Below the pieces are notes generated by a model. It did no database searches and had not been told where the DNA came from. It worked only from the letters and a program-made list of their open reading frames with translations. The translations under genes were made by a program, and so were the position numbers. A DNA stretch of 23,539 nucleotides from an uncultured Bacillota bacterium (GTDB lineage Bacteria; Bacillota; Clostridia; Lachnospirales; Lachnospiraceae). Within the stretch, counting starts at the first letter, position 1. The number at the start of each line of letters is the position of its first letter. This document shows, one piece after another, positions 6,727 through 16,211 of the stretch. Where the stretch lies: assembly GCA_905200905.1 (NCBI GenBank), contig CAJKMA010000040.1, positions 1 to 23,539 on the forward strand, read 5' to 3'.

Positions 6727-8496
6727 ATGAAAGTATTGCTTACTGCTGTGAATGCGAAATATATTCATTCAAATCTGGCGGTGTATAGCATGAAAGCATA
6801 TGCTGAAAAAAGAGGGTGCAAAGGAACAAAAATCCAGTTGGCTGAGTACACCATTAATCAACAGCAGGATGGGATTTTGCAAAAGATTTATGAGAAAAAA
6901 CCGGATATATTATGCTTTTCCTGTTATATCTGGAATATTTCTTTTATCAGAGAGCTTATTCGAGATTTGAAAAAAATTTTGCCGGAAACTAGAATCTGGG
7001 TGGGCGGTCCGGAAGTGTCCTATGATGCAGAGCATTTCCTTCGGGAAATGCCTCAGGTAACAGGTGTGATGTGTGGAGAAGGTGAGGCTACCTTTTGGGA
7101 AGTGATAAAAAGTTATGCACAGTGGGAGAAGGAGGAGCAGGAGCCAGAAGCATTAGGCAATATTTCAGGAATTGTGTACAGAGATGGTAAGGAATTGATA
7201 GCTACAGAAAACAGGGAGATATTGGACATGGATGAGCTGGTATTTCCTTATGAGAACTTATCTTTGTTTGAACATAAGATTATTTATTATGAGAGCAGCA
7301 GGGGATGTCCTTTTTCCTGTAGCTACTGTCTTTCTTCCGTTGATAAAAAGCTGCGATTTCGGAGTCTTTCCTTGGTAAAACGAGAGCTTCAGTTCTTTTT
7401 GGATAACAAGGTGCCCCAGGTAAAGTTTGTGGACAGAACTTTTAACTGTAAGAAAGAACATGCTATGGAAATTTGGAACTATATTAAGGAGCATGATAAT
7501 GGTGTGACCAACTTTCATTTTGAAATTGCGGCAGATCTTCTTACGGAAAACGAGATTGCATTGATTTCTACCATGCGTCCTGGACTGATTCAATTGGAGA
7601 TTGGCGTGCAGTCTACCAATAAAAAAACCTTGCAGGAAATCAGGAGAAAGACCAGTTTTTCGGAAATCTGCCAAAAGGTGCGGGCAGTGGCAGCAGGAGA
7701 AAATGTACACCAGCATTTGGATTTGATTGCCGGTCTGCCTTATGAAGATTATGAAAGTTTTAAGAAGTCTTTTTGTGATGTTTATGCATTAAAACCACAG
7801 CAGCTTCAATTGGGATTTCTCAAGGTGTTAAAAGGGGCATATATGCAGGAAATGGCAGAAGTCTACGGTTGTGTATACAAGTCCAAGGAGCCTTATGAAG
7901 TTTTGAAAACAAGGTGGCTTACTTACGGGGAAATTTCCAGACTCAAGGGAGTTGAGGAAATGACAGAGGTATATTATAACAGCGGCCAGTTTTCTCATAC
8001 ACTGGAGGTATTGGAGAAGGAGTTTCCAGATGCATTTACCATGTATGAGGCTTTCGCAGATTTTTACGAGCAAAAGGGATATTTTGCAGTATCTCATGCA
8101 AGGATCAGTAGGTATGAAATTCTCAGAGAGTTTTTGCAGGAAAAAGAAATTCAGAATCTAGAGTTTTATGATGAACTAATGATTTTGGATTTGTATGCCA
8201 GAGAAAATCTGAAAACCCGCCCTTCTTGGGCTACAGATTTGAAGCCATATAAAAAACAAATTCAGGAATTTTACACAAAGGAAGAGGAGCAGCCGGAAAT
8301 CTTAAAGGATTATCAAGGGTATCAGGCAAGACAGATGGAGAAAATGACTCATTTGGAAGTCTTTACCTATAATGTTCTGGATGGAAAACCAGAAAAAGGA
8401 ATCTATCCAGTAGTGTTTGATTATAAAAAGAGAAATCCTCTTACCTATCAAGGGAAAATTTCCAGGGTCTCTTTTTTGACAGGGGAGGAAGTATGA
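6727..8496 (+). CDS. B12-binding-domain radical SAM protein (DUF4080 type)
   Basis: 589 residues. The N-terminal part (about 1-130) is a Rossmann-like cobalamin-binding-type domain (MKVLLTAVNAKYIHSNLAV; WVGGPEVSYD at 91-100). I see no DxHxxG histidine motif in it. The radical SAM core follows, with the [4Fe-4S] cysteines C194, C198 and C201 in SRGCPFSCSYC and downstream strands typical of the family (QLEIGVQS near 289). The C-terminal 200 residues match the DUF4080-type region in layout. The reaction is unknown; relatives are often annotated simply as B12-binding radical SAM. The frame opens at 6706, but AAGGAGG is eight bases before ATG 6727. The stop overlaps the start of nth by four bases, so the two are translationally coupled. 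Confidence 0.85.
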   Translation: MKVLLTAVNAKYIHSNLAVYSMKAYAEKRGCKGTKIQLAEYTINQQQDGILQKIYEKKPDILCFSCYIWNISFIRELIRDLKKILPETRIWVGGPEVSYDAEHFLREMPQVTGVMCGEGEATFWEVIKSYAQWEKEEQEPEALGNISGIVYRDGKELIATENREILDMDELVFPYENLSLFEHKIIYYESSRGCPFSCSYCLSSVDKKLRFRSLSLVKRELQFFLDNKVPQVKFVDRTFNCKKEHAMEIWNYIKEHDNGVTNFHFEIAADLLTENEIALISTMRPGLIQLEIGVQSTNKKTLQEIRRKTSFSEICQKVRAVAAGENVHQHLDLIAGLPYEDYESFKKSFCDVYALKPQQLQLGFLKVLKGAYMQEMAEVYGCVYKSKEPYEVLKTRWLTYGEISRLKGVEEMTEVYYNSGQFSHTLEVLEKEFPDAFTMYEAFADFYEQKGYFAVSHARISRYEILREFLQEKEIQNLEFYDELMILDLYARENLKTRPSWATDLKPYKKQIQEFYTKEEEQPEILKDYQGYQARQMEKMTHLEVFTYNVLDGKPEKGIYPVVFDYKKRNPLTYQGKISRVSFLTGEEV

Positions 8497-9146
8497 CAAA
8501 GAGAACAAAAGAAATACTGGACAGATTGGATGCTGTGTATACTAGAGAATATAAATGCTATTTAAACCATGAGAATCCTGGACAACTATTGATAGCTACT
8601 ATGTTGAGTGCCCAGTGTACAGATGCCAGGGTAAACGTGGTGACCAAGGATTTGTTTGTAAAATATCCCAGTATGAAGGCATTCGCAGAGGCAGATTTGG
8701 AAGAGTTAGAGCAGGATATTAAGTCAACAGGATTTTACCATAATAAGGCAAGAAATATTATTGGATGTGCTAGAAAAATTTGTGAAGAATACAATGGAGA
8801 AGTTCCAAGAAGTCTGGAAGCCCTTACCAGTCTTCCAGGAGTGGGACGTAAGACTGCTAATGTAATCAGGGGAAATATTTTTCATGAACCAAGTGTTGTA
8901 GTAGATACTCATGTAAAACGAATTTCCAGGAGACTGGGTCTGACGAAAGAGGAGGAGCCAGAGAAAATAGAAATGGAGCTTATGAAGGTGCTGCCAAAAG
9001 ATCATTGGATTTTGTATAATATCCAGATTATTACCTTTGGCCGCCAGATTTGTTTTGCACGTTCGCCTAAGTGTGAGGAGTGCTTTTTAACGGAATATTG
9101 CAAGGAATATAAGGAGAAACAGAAGAAAAGCAGGAAAAGAGTATGA
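8493..9146 (+). CDS. nth: Endonuclease III (DNA glycosylase/AP lyase)
   Basis: A 217-residue base-excision repair enzyme that removes oxidised pyrimidines and cleaves the resulting abasic site. The helix-hairpin-helix LPGVGRKTANV is at 114-124 with catalytic Lys120. Catalytic Asp138 is in VVDTHVKR. The C-terminal [4Fe-4S] loop has C187, C194, C197 and C203 with the standard C-x6-C-x2-C-x5-C spacing. The start overlaps the radical SAM stop, and its own stop overlaps the next start, each as ATGA. Confidence 0.97.
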   Translation: MTKRTKEILDRLDAVYTREYKCYLNHENPGQLLIATMLSAQCTDARVNVVTKDLFVKYPSMKAFAEADLEELEQDIKSTGFYHNKARNIIGCARKICEEYNGEVPRSLEALTSLPGVGRKTANVIRGNIFHEPSVVVDTHVKRISRRLGLTKEEEPEKIEMELMKVLPKDHWILYNIQIITFGRQICFARSPKCEECFLTEYCKEYKEKQKKSRKRV

Positions 9147-9853
9147 GAGAATATGTAACGCTGGATTTGGAAACAACAGGGTTGGAACCAAAACGAGATA
9201 GAATTATAGAAATTGGTGCAGTGAAAGTATCGAATGGAGTTGTGATAGGAGAATATACAACCTTAATTGACCCACAGCTGGAAATTCCTGAGCGGATTTC
9301 CAAGCTTACAGGGATTTCCAATGACATGGTACAGGGAAAGCCATTGATTCAGAAGGTGCTTGGAGAATTTCTGGAGTTTTGTGGAGATTTGCCTCTTTTG
9401 GGACACAATATTTTGTTTGATTATAGTTTTGTGAAGCATCAGGCAGTGAACTGTGGATTAGAGTTTGAAAAAGAGGCGGTAGACACTCTGAAAATTGCCA
9501 GGGCAGTGCTGCCAGATTTGCCAAGCAGAAGCCTTCAGAATTTGCGACAGCATTTTGAGATTCCACAGGGGGATGCCCATAGAGCTCTTGAAGATGCCCG
9601 TACCACATATCATCTGTATGAGCGGTTGTTTCAGGAATATGGACAGAGCAAACCAGAACTGTTTTGTTCAAAACCATTGATTTATAAGGTGAAGAAGCAG
9701 GGACCTATGACACCAGCGCAAAAACGGTACTTGCAGGATTTAGTAAAATATCATAGAATAAACCTGAATGTAAATCCAGAGAGCCTTACAAAAAATGAGG
9801 CGTCCAGATTGATTGATGAGATTTTGAGTACCTATGGAAAGATAATGAGGTAA
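9143..9853 (+). CDS. DEDDh 3'-5' exonuclease (DnaQ/PolC epsilon-like) with a C-terminal helical module
   Basis: 236 residues. The exonuclease domain (1 to about 165) keeps all DEDDh residues: D8 and E10 in LDLETTG, D93 in HNILFDYSFV, and H146 and D151 in DAHRALEDA. It probably trims DNA 3' ends. It is a free-standing protein, not part of PolC or DnaE. After a linker (KVKKQGPMTPA) there is a module of about 45 residues with the pattern TPAQKRYL...LTKNEASRLIDEIL. This is reminiscent of small helical modules at the ends of phage DNA-processing proteins (from memory, not checked). It is co-transcribed with nth through a 4-base overlap. An exact gene name is not justified. Confidence 0.88.
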   Translation: MREYVTLDLETTGLEPKRDRIIEIGAVKVSNGVVIGEYTTLIDPQLEIPERISKLTGISNDMVQGKPLIQKVLGEFLEFCGDLPLLGHNILFDYSFVKHQAVNCGLEFEKEAVDTLKIARAVLPDLPSRSLQNLRQHFEIPQGDAHRALEDARTTYHLYERLFQEYGQSKPELFCSKPLIYKVKKQGPMTPAQKRYLQDLVKYHRINLNVNPESLTKNEASRLIDEILSTYGKIMR

Positions 9854-9858
9854 AAGCG

Positions 9859-9963
9859 ATGATGAATATGAAGAAAAATAAAACTAGGAGAATCGTAGCA
9901 GCAATTCTGGCAGTGATTATCATTTTGGCCATGGTAATTCCTATGGCAATGTATGTATTATAG
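9859..9963 (+). CDS. 34-residue single-helix membrane peptide, function unknown
   Basis: A small open reading frame five bases after the exonuclease stop. It has a basic, Lys/Arg-rich start (MMNMKKNKTRR), then one hydrophobic helix of about 20 residues (IVAAILAVIIILAMVIPMAM), and ends YVL. GAGG at 9846-9849, at the end of the exonuclease gene, gives a nine-base spacing to ATG 9859; ATG 9862 and 9868 are alternatives. Positive charges at the N-terminus predict an inside N-terminus. The layout resembles Prli42-like small membrane proteins, but no homology is claimed. It is transcribed within the nth-trmL operon. Confidence 0.65.
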   Translation: MMNMKKNKTRRIVAAILAVIIILAMVIPMAMYVL

Positions 9964-9999
9964 GAAAAACCAGAATCAGCCAAATGGAGGAAGAGACAA

Positions 10000-10986
10000 A
10001 TGAAAATTGGAAAATTACCGGAACCGGTGCTGATTCGTTCCGTTTTAAAAGAAGTAGGACATAGAAGAGAGGAAGTATTAGTAGGACCTTCTGTGGGGCA
10101 GGACTGTGCTGTGCTGGAAGCCGGAAAAGGAGAGGTATTGGTGCTTTCCAGTGACCCTATTACCGGTACTACAAAGGATATAGGGAGCCACAGCGTTTAT
10201 ATCACAGCCAATGATTTAGCTGCTTCTGGTGCAGAGCCCATAGGGATTATGCTGACCATACTTTTGACGCCGGATACTGAAGAAGCAGAACTAAAAGACA
10301 TGATGCGTGGCGTAGAGAAAACCTGTAAGGAATTGAATATGGAAGTTATGGGCGGTCATACAGAAATTACCCAGGTGGTACGTCAGCCCCTGATTTCCCT
10401 TACTGGTGTGGGAAAAATGAAAAAAGAAGAACTTTTGGTTACTTCTGCAGTAAAACCAGGCGAGGATTTGGTGGTAACGAAATGGATTGGTCTGGAAGGG
10501 ACATCTATTGCTGCAAAAGAAAAGGAGGAAGTGCTGTTTGAAAGGTTTGCACCATCTTTTGTGGAAACAGCAAAACAGTTTGATAAATATCTCTCTGTGA
10601 TTCCAGAGGCAAAAATTGCAAAAGAATGGGGCGCTTCTGCTATGCACGACATTACAGAAGGCGGTGTATTTGGAGCCCTGTGGGAAATGGGAAGCGGCTC
10701 TGGTGTAGGGTTGGATATTGATTTGAAAAGTATTCCTATCCGGCAGGAAACCGTTGAAGTTTGTGAGGCTCTTGGGCTCAATCCCTATATTCTCATGTCC
10801 AGTGGTTCCATGCTGATTTCCACCAGAGATGGACACGGGCTAGTACAGAAGCTTGCCAGAGCAGGAATCCATGCTGCTGTGGTAGGAAAGGCAACAGATG
10901 GAAATGACCGCATTTTGAGAAATGGAGAGGATACCAGATATCTGGATAAACCTCAGAGTGATGAGTTGTATAAAATATATCAGTAA
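10000..10986 (+). CDS. AIR synthase-related (HypE/ThiL-like fold) ATP-binding protein
   Basis: 328 residues with the two-domain PurM/HypE fold. The N-terminal ATP-binding half has GQDCAVLE near 33-40, SSDPITGT and ITANDLAASGAEP. The C-terminal half has MHDITEGGVFGALWE, a motif shared with HypE and PurM. Genuine HypE ends in a conserved Cys (PRIC) that carries the carbamoyl/cyano group. This protein ends DELYKIYQ, and no hydrogenase-maturation gene is near, so it is probably not HypE. It likely phosphorylates or activates an unknown substrate with ATP. GGAGG precedes the start and trmL follows at 16 bases. Confidence 0.8.
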   Translation: MKIGKLPEPVLIRSVLKEVGHRREEVLVGPSVGQDCAVLEAGKGEVLVLSSDPITGTTKDIGSHSVYITANDLAASGAEPIGIMLTILLTPDTEEAELKDMMRGVEKTCKELNMEVMGGHTEITQVVRQPLISLTGVGKMKKEELLVTSAVKPGEDLVVTKWIGLEGTSIAAKEKEEVLFERFAPSFVETAKQFDKYLSVIPEAKIAKEWGASAMHDITEGGVFGALWEMGSGSGVGLDIDLKSIPIRQETVEVCEALGLNPYILMSSGSMLISTRDGHGLVQKLARAGIHAAVVGKATDGNDRILRNGEDTRYLDKPQSDELYKIYQ

Positions 10987-11002
10987 AGCAGAGGAAAAAG
11001 AT

Positions 11003-11503
11003 ATGGCAAAGTTAAATATTGTGTTATATGAGCCGGAAATTCCGGCAAACACGGGAAATATCGGAAGAACCTGTGTGGCCACAGGAACCAGACTTCATCT
11101 TATTGAACCTTTGGGATTTCTTTTAAATGAAAAAGCCATTAAGCGGGCGGGAATGGATTATTGGAAAGATTTGGATGTGACTACTTATGTAAATTATCAG
11201 GACTTTTTAGAACGTAATCCAGGAGCTAAGATTTATATGGCTACCACAAAAGCGCCAAAGACCTATGTAGATGTGGAATATGAAGAAGATTGCTATATTA
11301 TGTTTGGCAAAGAAAGTGCTGGAATACCAGAAGAAATACTTCTGGAAAACCAGGAAACTGCCATCCGTATTCCTATGATTGGAGATATTCGTTCCCTAAA
11401 TCTTAGCAATTCTGTGGCTATTGTCTTATATGAAGCCTTGCGTCAAAACCACTTTGACCATATGAGACTAGAAGGGCATCTCACAAAATACGAGTGGAAA
11501 TAA
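11003..11503 (+). CDS. trmL: tRNA (cytidine/uridine-34 2'-O)-methyltransferase
   Basis: A 166-residue SPOUT-class enzyme that methylates the ribose of the wobble nucleotide in leucine tRNAs. It shows the three family blocks: EPEIPANTGNIGRTC at the start, MFGKESAGIPEEIL in the middle, and RSLNLSNSVAIVLYE, the SAM-binding knot, near the end. The length equals family members (about 155-170). The frame opens at 10922 inside the previous gene, but GAGG at 10991-10994 lies eight bases before ATG 11003 and the conserved sequence starts there. It is the last gene of the operon, and its stop codon lies in the terminator stem. Confidence 0.95.
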   Translation: MAKLNIVLYEPEIPANTGNIGRTCVATGTRLHLIEPLGFLLNEKAIKRAGMDYWKDLDVTTYVNYQDFLERNPGAKIYMATTKAPKTYVDVEYEEDCYIMFGKESAGIPEEILLENQETAIRIPMIGDIRSLNLSNSVAIVLYEALRQNHFDHMRLEGHLTKYEWK

Positions 11504-11527
11504 AAGAGCTGCATTTGCAGCTCTTTT
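11502..11527. terminator. Bidirectional terminator between trmL and the histidine kinase gene
   Basis: AAAAGAGCTGC pairs with GCAGCTCTTTT around a four-base loop, so A- and T-runs flank the stem on both strands. The plus strand ends trmL and the minus strand ends the kinase. Both stop codons (11501-11503 plus, 11526-11528 minus) overlap the stem, so the convergent genes share one very compact terminator. Confidence 0.9.
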
Positions 11528-12940
11528 AAGGTTCTTCTTTACTTTTTGAGAGTGTAAAAATAAATTCGGTTCCCACGCCTTCTGTACTGATAACATTAAT
11601 GTTTTGTTTGTGGGAATTCATAATTTCTTTTACAATGGCAAGACCAAGCCCAGTACCTTTGCGGTCTTTTCCTCTAGAAGAGTCAATTTTATAGAAACGG
11701 TCCCAGATTTTTGAAAGACTGGATTTGGGAATGCCGCATCCCATATCTTTTACAGAAATAAAAACAGTTTCATGTTTTAAGGTGGATTCTACTTTAATTA
11801 CAGAATCTTCTGGACTAAATTTAATGGCATTATCAATTAAATTGTATAAAACCTGTTGAATCTGTCCCATGTCTGCATGAACTAGTAAGGTCTGCCCAGT
11901 AAGGAGTAGTTCAATAGAAATACGTTTTTCTCGGCAAGTACCTTCAAAGGCTTCAGCAGTACGTTTGATAATGGTATTAATGTCAAAATTGCTGTAATCC
12001 AGCTGTCTTCCCTTTTCATCTAAATTATTTAAAGTTAGCAGACTTTGCGTTAGCTTATAGAGCCGGTCTGTTTCATGTACTACAATATTCAGATATTTTT
12101 CCTGAAGTTCCGGTGGAATGGTGCCATCTAAGATTGCTTCCGTATAGCCTTTTATGGAAGTTAGGGGGGAACGGAAATCGTGTGAAACATTGGCAATAAA
12201 CTTTTTCTGATAGTTTCCAGTCATTTCTAACTCATCAGACATATAGTTTAGGGTCATAGCCAGATAGCCCATCTCATCTTCTTTTTCCAGAGGAATATTA
12301 TATTCCAGGTTTCCAGAGGCAAAGGCATCAGCGCCTTGTATGATGGTGCGCAAAGGGCGGTAAATCATGAGGGAAAATACAGGAATAATTGCCAGCATGA
12401 TAAGAAGAAACAGGAAAAACAACAAATATAAAATATTCAGAAGTTCATCTCTTTGTTCATATAAAACAGTCATAGGAAGATGCATAGTTACGTAACCCTG
12501 CACGCGCATATTGAGCGTTACAGGAACCATAACACTTAAGTGTTCTTCTTTAAATTGATGGAAAAATAGTCCTGTTTGATAATAGGAACCGCTGGTCTGT
12601 CCTGGATTAAAGTCTTTGATAACTGGAAAATTGTCTTTTATAAAAGCCGAGGAGGTATCCAGGAGAATTTCACCTTTGGCGCTAATCAGCCAGATAGAGG
12701 CATTTTGATAAGTAGACAAGGTGCAAAGATCATTGTAAACAGTTGCCTGGTTTTCAATAGTCTGGTAGGAGCGTATCAGAGGATACTGGGCAATATGGGT
12801 AGCCTCTCGGTATAACTTTTCGCTGTAAACAGACTCTACGTGTTCCTGCATCAGCTTGCCTCCTGCCAGGGAAATGGCAGAAAAGCCAAGAAGCCCCAGC
12901 AGGATAATGGCTAGTATAAACTTTATGTACAAATATTTTT

Positions 12941-12944
<4 letters not shown>
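11526..12944 (-). CDS. Sensor histidine kinase (HAMP-HisKA-HATPase_c)
   Basis: 472 residues. TM1 is about 7-28 and TM2 about 169-193, enclosing an extracytoplasmic sensor region of about 140 residues with no Cys pair. A HAMP domain follows (about 195-245). HisKA has the phosphorylated His255 in ANVSHDFRSPLTSIKGY. The catalytic domain has the N box (DNAIKFS, 371-377), G1 (DMGCGIP, 400-406), F box (DRFYKIDSSR) and G2 (GTGLGLAI, 430-437). All catalytic residues are intact. Its ATG overlaps the response-regulator TGA by four bases, with GAGG upstream. The signal is unknown; no obvious target gene is adjacent. Confidence 0.94.
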
Positions 12945-13645
<701 letters not shown>

Positions 13646-13662
13646 ACTTGCAGTTCCTCCCT

Positions 13663-16041
13663 CTATTTTTTAAATTCTACAATGGTAACGCCTGCATCTC
13701 CTTCACCAAATTCGGCAAGATGGAAATCTTTTACATATTTCAGGCGTTTCAGGTAATTGTGGACACCTTTACGAAGAGCGCCGGTGCCTTTTCCATGAAC
13801 CACACGGACACTGCTTAAATGAGCCAGGTATGCGTCATCCAGATACTTATCTAGTTCTGCGATGGCTTCGTCTACTGTTTTGCCCAAGAGATTGATTTCT
13901 GTGCGAACAGTAGCAGATTTGTTCATTTTAATTTTTCCGGCGCCTGTTCTTTGCATAGAAGGTCCGGTAATCACAGGTTCATCAATGAGTTCCAAATCAG
14001 ACAGGGAAACCTTGGAACGGAGAATTCCCATTTGCACAAAGACCATACCTTTGGCATCTGGTTTGGAGCTAATGGTTCCCTTTACATTCAGGCTTAAAAC
14101 TCTTACTGCATCACCAAGAGAAACATCCTTGGCTGTCAGGGTGGATTTTTTCTTTTCTGGTGTTTTCAAAGCCATTTTTTTGCCGGCAGAATCCATCTTT
14201 TGGCGAAGCTCTGTGCGCTTTTTCTCCAATTCTTTGGCAGACATGGTTTCTTGTCCTGCTTTGTTGAAGATTTTCATGGTTTGGTCAGCATATTCTTTGG
14301 CTTCTCTTAAGATGCGGTGGGCTTCTTCATTGGCATCTTGAAGAATACGGTCTTTTCTCTGCTCTAACTTATCTTGTTTTGCTTCAAGCTGCTGTTTCAG
14401 CGTATGAATCTCCTCTTTATAGCGGGCGATTTCAGCCTGTTCAGCTTCAATGGTTTTGCGGCTTTGTTCCAGAGTAGACAGCACATCTTCAAAAGATTCG
14501 TCCTCTTGGCTAATCTGTTCTTTTGCTTTTTCAATAATATAATCCGGTAATCCCAGTTTTCCTGAAATGGCAAAGGCATTACTTTTTCCTGGAATACCAA
14601 TGAGCAGGCGATAAGTTGGACGCAAGGTTTCTACGTCAAACTCACAGGAGGCATTCTCTACCCCTGGCGTGGATAGGGCATAAACTTTCAATTCACTATA
14701 ATGAGTCGTTGCCATGGTTCGGATACCTTGTTGGTGCAGATGAGAGAGAATGGCAATGGCAAGAGCAGCGCCTTCTGTAGGGTCTGTTCCGGCACCAAGC
14801 TCATCAAAAAGCACCAGAGAATTTGTATCTGCTTTTTCAATAAAATGTACCACATTGGTCATATGGGAAGAAAAGGTACTAAGAGATTGTTCAATACTCT
14901 GTTCATCCCCAATATCTGCATAGACTTCTTCAAAAACGCTGAGCCGTGAGTGGTCAAAGGCTGGAATATGGAGGCCGGACTGTCCCATCAGGGTAAGTAG
15001 CCCCACTGTTTTGAGGGAAACCGTTTTTCCACCAGTGTTTGGTCCTGTGACAACCAGAAGGTCGAATCCATCCCCAAGGCGGATATCAATGGGAACCACC
15101 TTATGTTTGTCAATAAGAGGATGACGTCCCTTTTTTATATCAATAATACCCTGGGTATTAAAGACAGGCTCTGTGGCATTTTGAGATTTTGCCAGAAGGG
15201 CTCTGGCAAAAATAAAGTCCAGTTGGGTAAGGATTTTCAGGTTGTCTTGTATAAATTCCAGATGCTCGGCTGTTTCCTGACTTAAATTGGAAAGAATAAT
15301 TTCAATTTCAGCCTGTTCTTTTACTTCCAGCTCTCTTAGTTCGTTGTTTAATTTTACAATGGCCATAGGTTCTACAAAGACAGTAGAACCTGTAGAGGAC
15401 TGGTCATGAACCATGCCAGGAACCTGTCCCTTGTATTCGGATTTTACAGGGATACAGTACCGTCCGTTACGCATGGTAACCACAGCATCCTGGAGATAGG
15501 AACGCCCCTGACCGCTGACATAGGAAGAGAGCTGGCTGTGAATTTTGTCATTGGTGTTTTTCATAGTCCGGCGAATCTGGCGCAGAGTCGGACTGGCATC
15601 ATCGGCAATTTCCTCCTCAGAAAGAATACAGCGGCGGATTTCCAGGGACAGTGGGGTAAGAGGCTGGAGAACATCAAACATGCCATCCAAGGAATCAGCA
15701 GATTCTTCTTGATTCTCACTTCTGGAATAAGCCTTAGCTCGGTTGGTGTTTTCCAATAGATTGCACACTGCAAGAAGTTCTCCAGTTCCAAGGGTACTGC
15801 CGATTTCCAGTCGTTTAAGAGAACCACGGATATCCTTCACACCGCTAAAGGAAAGAGAGCCTTTTTTGTAAATACGGGAAAGGGCATCTGCTGTTTCCTG
15901 CTGCATGGTTTCTATTTCTACAAGATTACTAAGAGGCTTTAGGTTGCGGCATAAATCTTTGCCAAGAGTAGATGTGGCATAGCCTTCCAAAAGCTCTAGT
16001 ATTTTATTGTATTCTAAAGTTTTTAATGCTTTTTGATTCAT
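13663..16041 (-). CDS. mutS2: MutS2 (MutS-type ATPase with C-terminal Smr domain)
   Basis: 792 residues. In B. subtilis and relatives MutS2 (RqcU) splits collided ribosomes; older work gave it an anti-recombination role. It lacks the mismatch-recognition domain of MutS1. The core/lever region (1 to about 290) leads to an ABC-type ATPase with Walker A GPNTGGKT (333-340) and Walker B LVLFDELGAGTDP (409-421). A long coiled coil of about 500-640 (Glu/Lys/Gln-rich) follows, then a KOW-like strand region and a Smr domain (716-792) with HGKGTGALRKGV. The Smr N-terminal LDLRG motif reads INLLG here. AAGGTGAT precedes the ATG. It is the first gene of a mutS2-regulator-kinase unit. The minus-strand promoter upstream is unclear. 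Confidence 0.96.
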   Translation of the reverse strand: MNQKALKTLEYNKILELLEGYATSTLGKDLCRNLKPLSNLVEIETMQQETADALSRIYKKGSLSFSGVKDIRGSLKRLEIGSTLGTGELLAVCNLLENTNRAKAYSRSENQEESADSLDGMFDVLQPLTPLSLEIRRCILSEEEIADDASPTLRQIRRTMKNTNDKIHSQLSSYVSGQGRSYLQDAVVTMRNGRYCIPVKSEYKGQVPGMVHDQSSTGSTVFVEPMAIVKLNNELRELEVKEQAEIEIILSNLSQETAEHLEFIQDNLKILTQLDFIFARALLAKSQNATEPVFNTQGIIDIKKGRHPLIDKHKVVPIDIRLGDGFDLLVVTGPNTGGKTVSLKTVGLLTLMGQSGLHIPAFDHSRLSVFEEVYADIGDEQSIEQSLSTFSSHMTNVVHFIEKADTNSLVLFDELGAGTDPTEGAALAIAILSHLHQQGIRTMATTHYSELKVYALSTPGVENASCEFDVETLRPTYRLLIGIPGKSNAFAISGKLGLPDYIIEKAKEQISQEDESFEDVLSTLEQSRKTIEAEQAEIARYKEEIHTLKQQLEAKQDKLEQRKDRILQDANEEAHRILREAKEYADQTMKIFNKAGQETMSAKELEKKRTELRQKMDSAGKKMALKTPEKKKSTLTAKDVSLGDAVRVLSLNVKGTISSKPDAKGMVFVQMGILRSKVSLSDLELIDEPVITGPSMQRTGAGKIKMNKSATVRTEINLLGKTVDEAIAELDKYLDDAYLAHLSSVRVVHGKGTGALRKGVHNYLKRLKYVKDFHLAEFGEGDAGVTIVEFKK

Positions 16042-16171
16042 TGTATTATCACCTTATCTGATTTTTAAATTAATATCTTTATTTTACATGAAAAAGAGAG
16101 GAAAGAAAAGAGCTAACAAGATATAGGAAAAATTATTTTAGGAATTTCATAGAAAGTTCATATATTCTCGG

Positions 16172-16177
16172 TATAAT
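16172..16177 (+). promoter_or_regulatory. -10 box of the pseudo-HtrA operon
   Basis: A consensus TATAAT lies 35 bases before the ATG at 16212, in the divergent spacer with mutS2. No clear -35 sits at 16-18 bases (TTCATA at 16146-16151 is 20 bases away). The rest of the 170-base spacer is A+T-rich and I see no other element. Confidence 0.55.
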
Positions 16178-16211
16178 AAACAAAAATCAGGTCTGTGCGG
16201 AGCGTATAAAT

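Noticed and set aside
10291..10836. 181-codon minus-strand frame opposite the AIR-synthase-like gene
   Set aside because: Antisense of a conserved coding region; the composition (Phe-, His- and Gln-rich) is typical of an antisense frame.
13862..14341. 159-codon plus-strand frame opposite mutS2
   Set aside because: It is the antisense of a strongly conserved gene, has no ribosome binding site or recognisable domain, and is explained by codon bias of mutS2.
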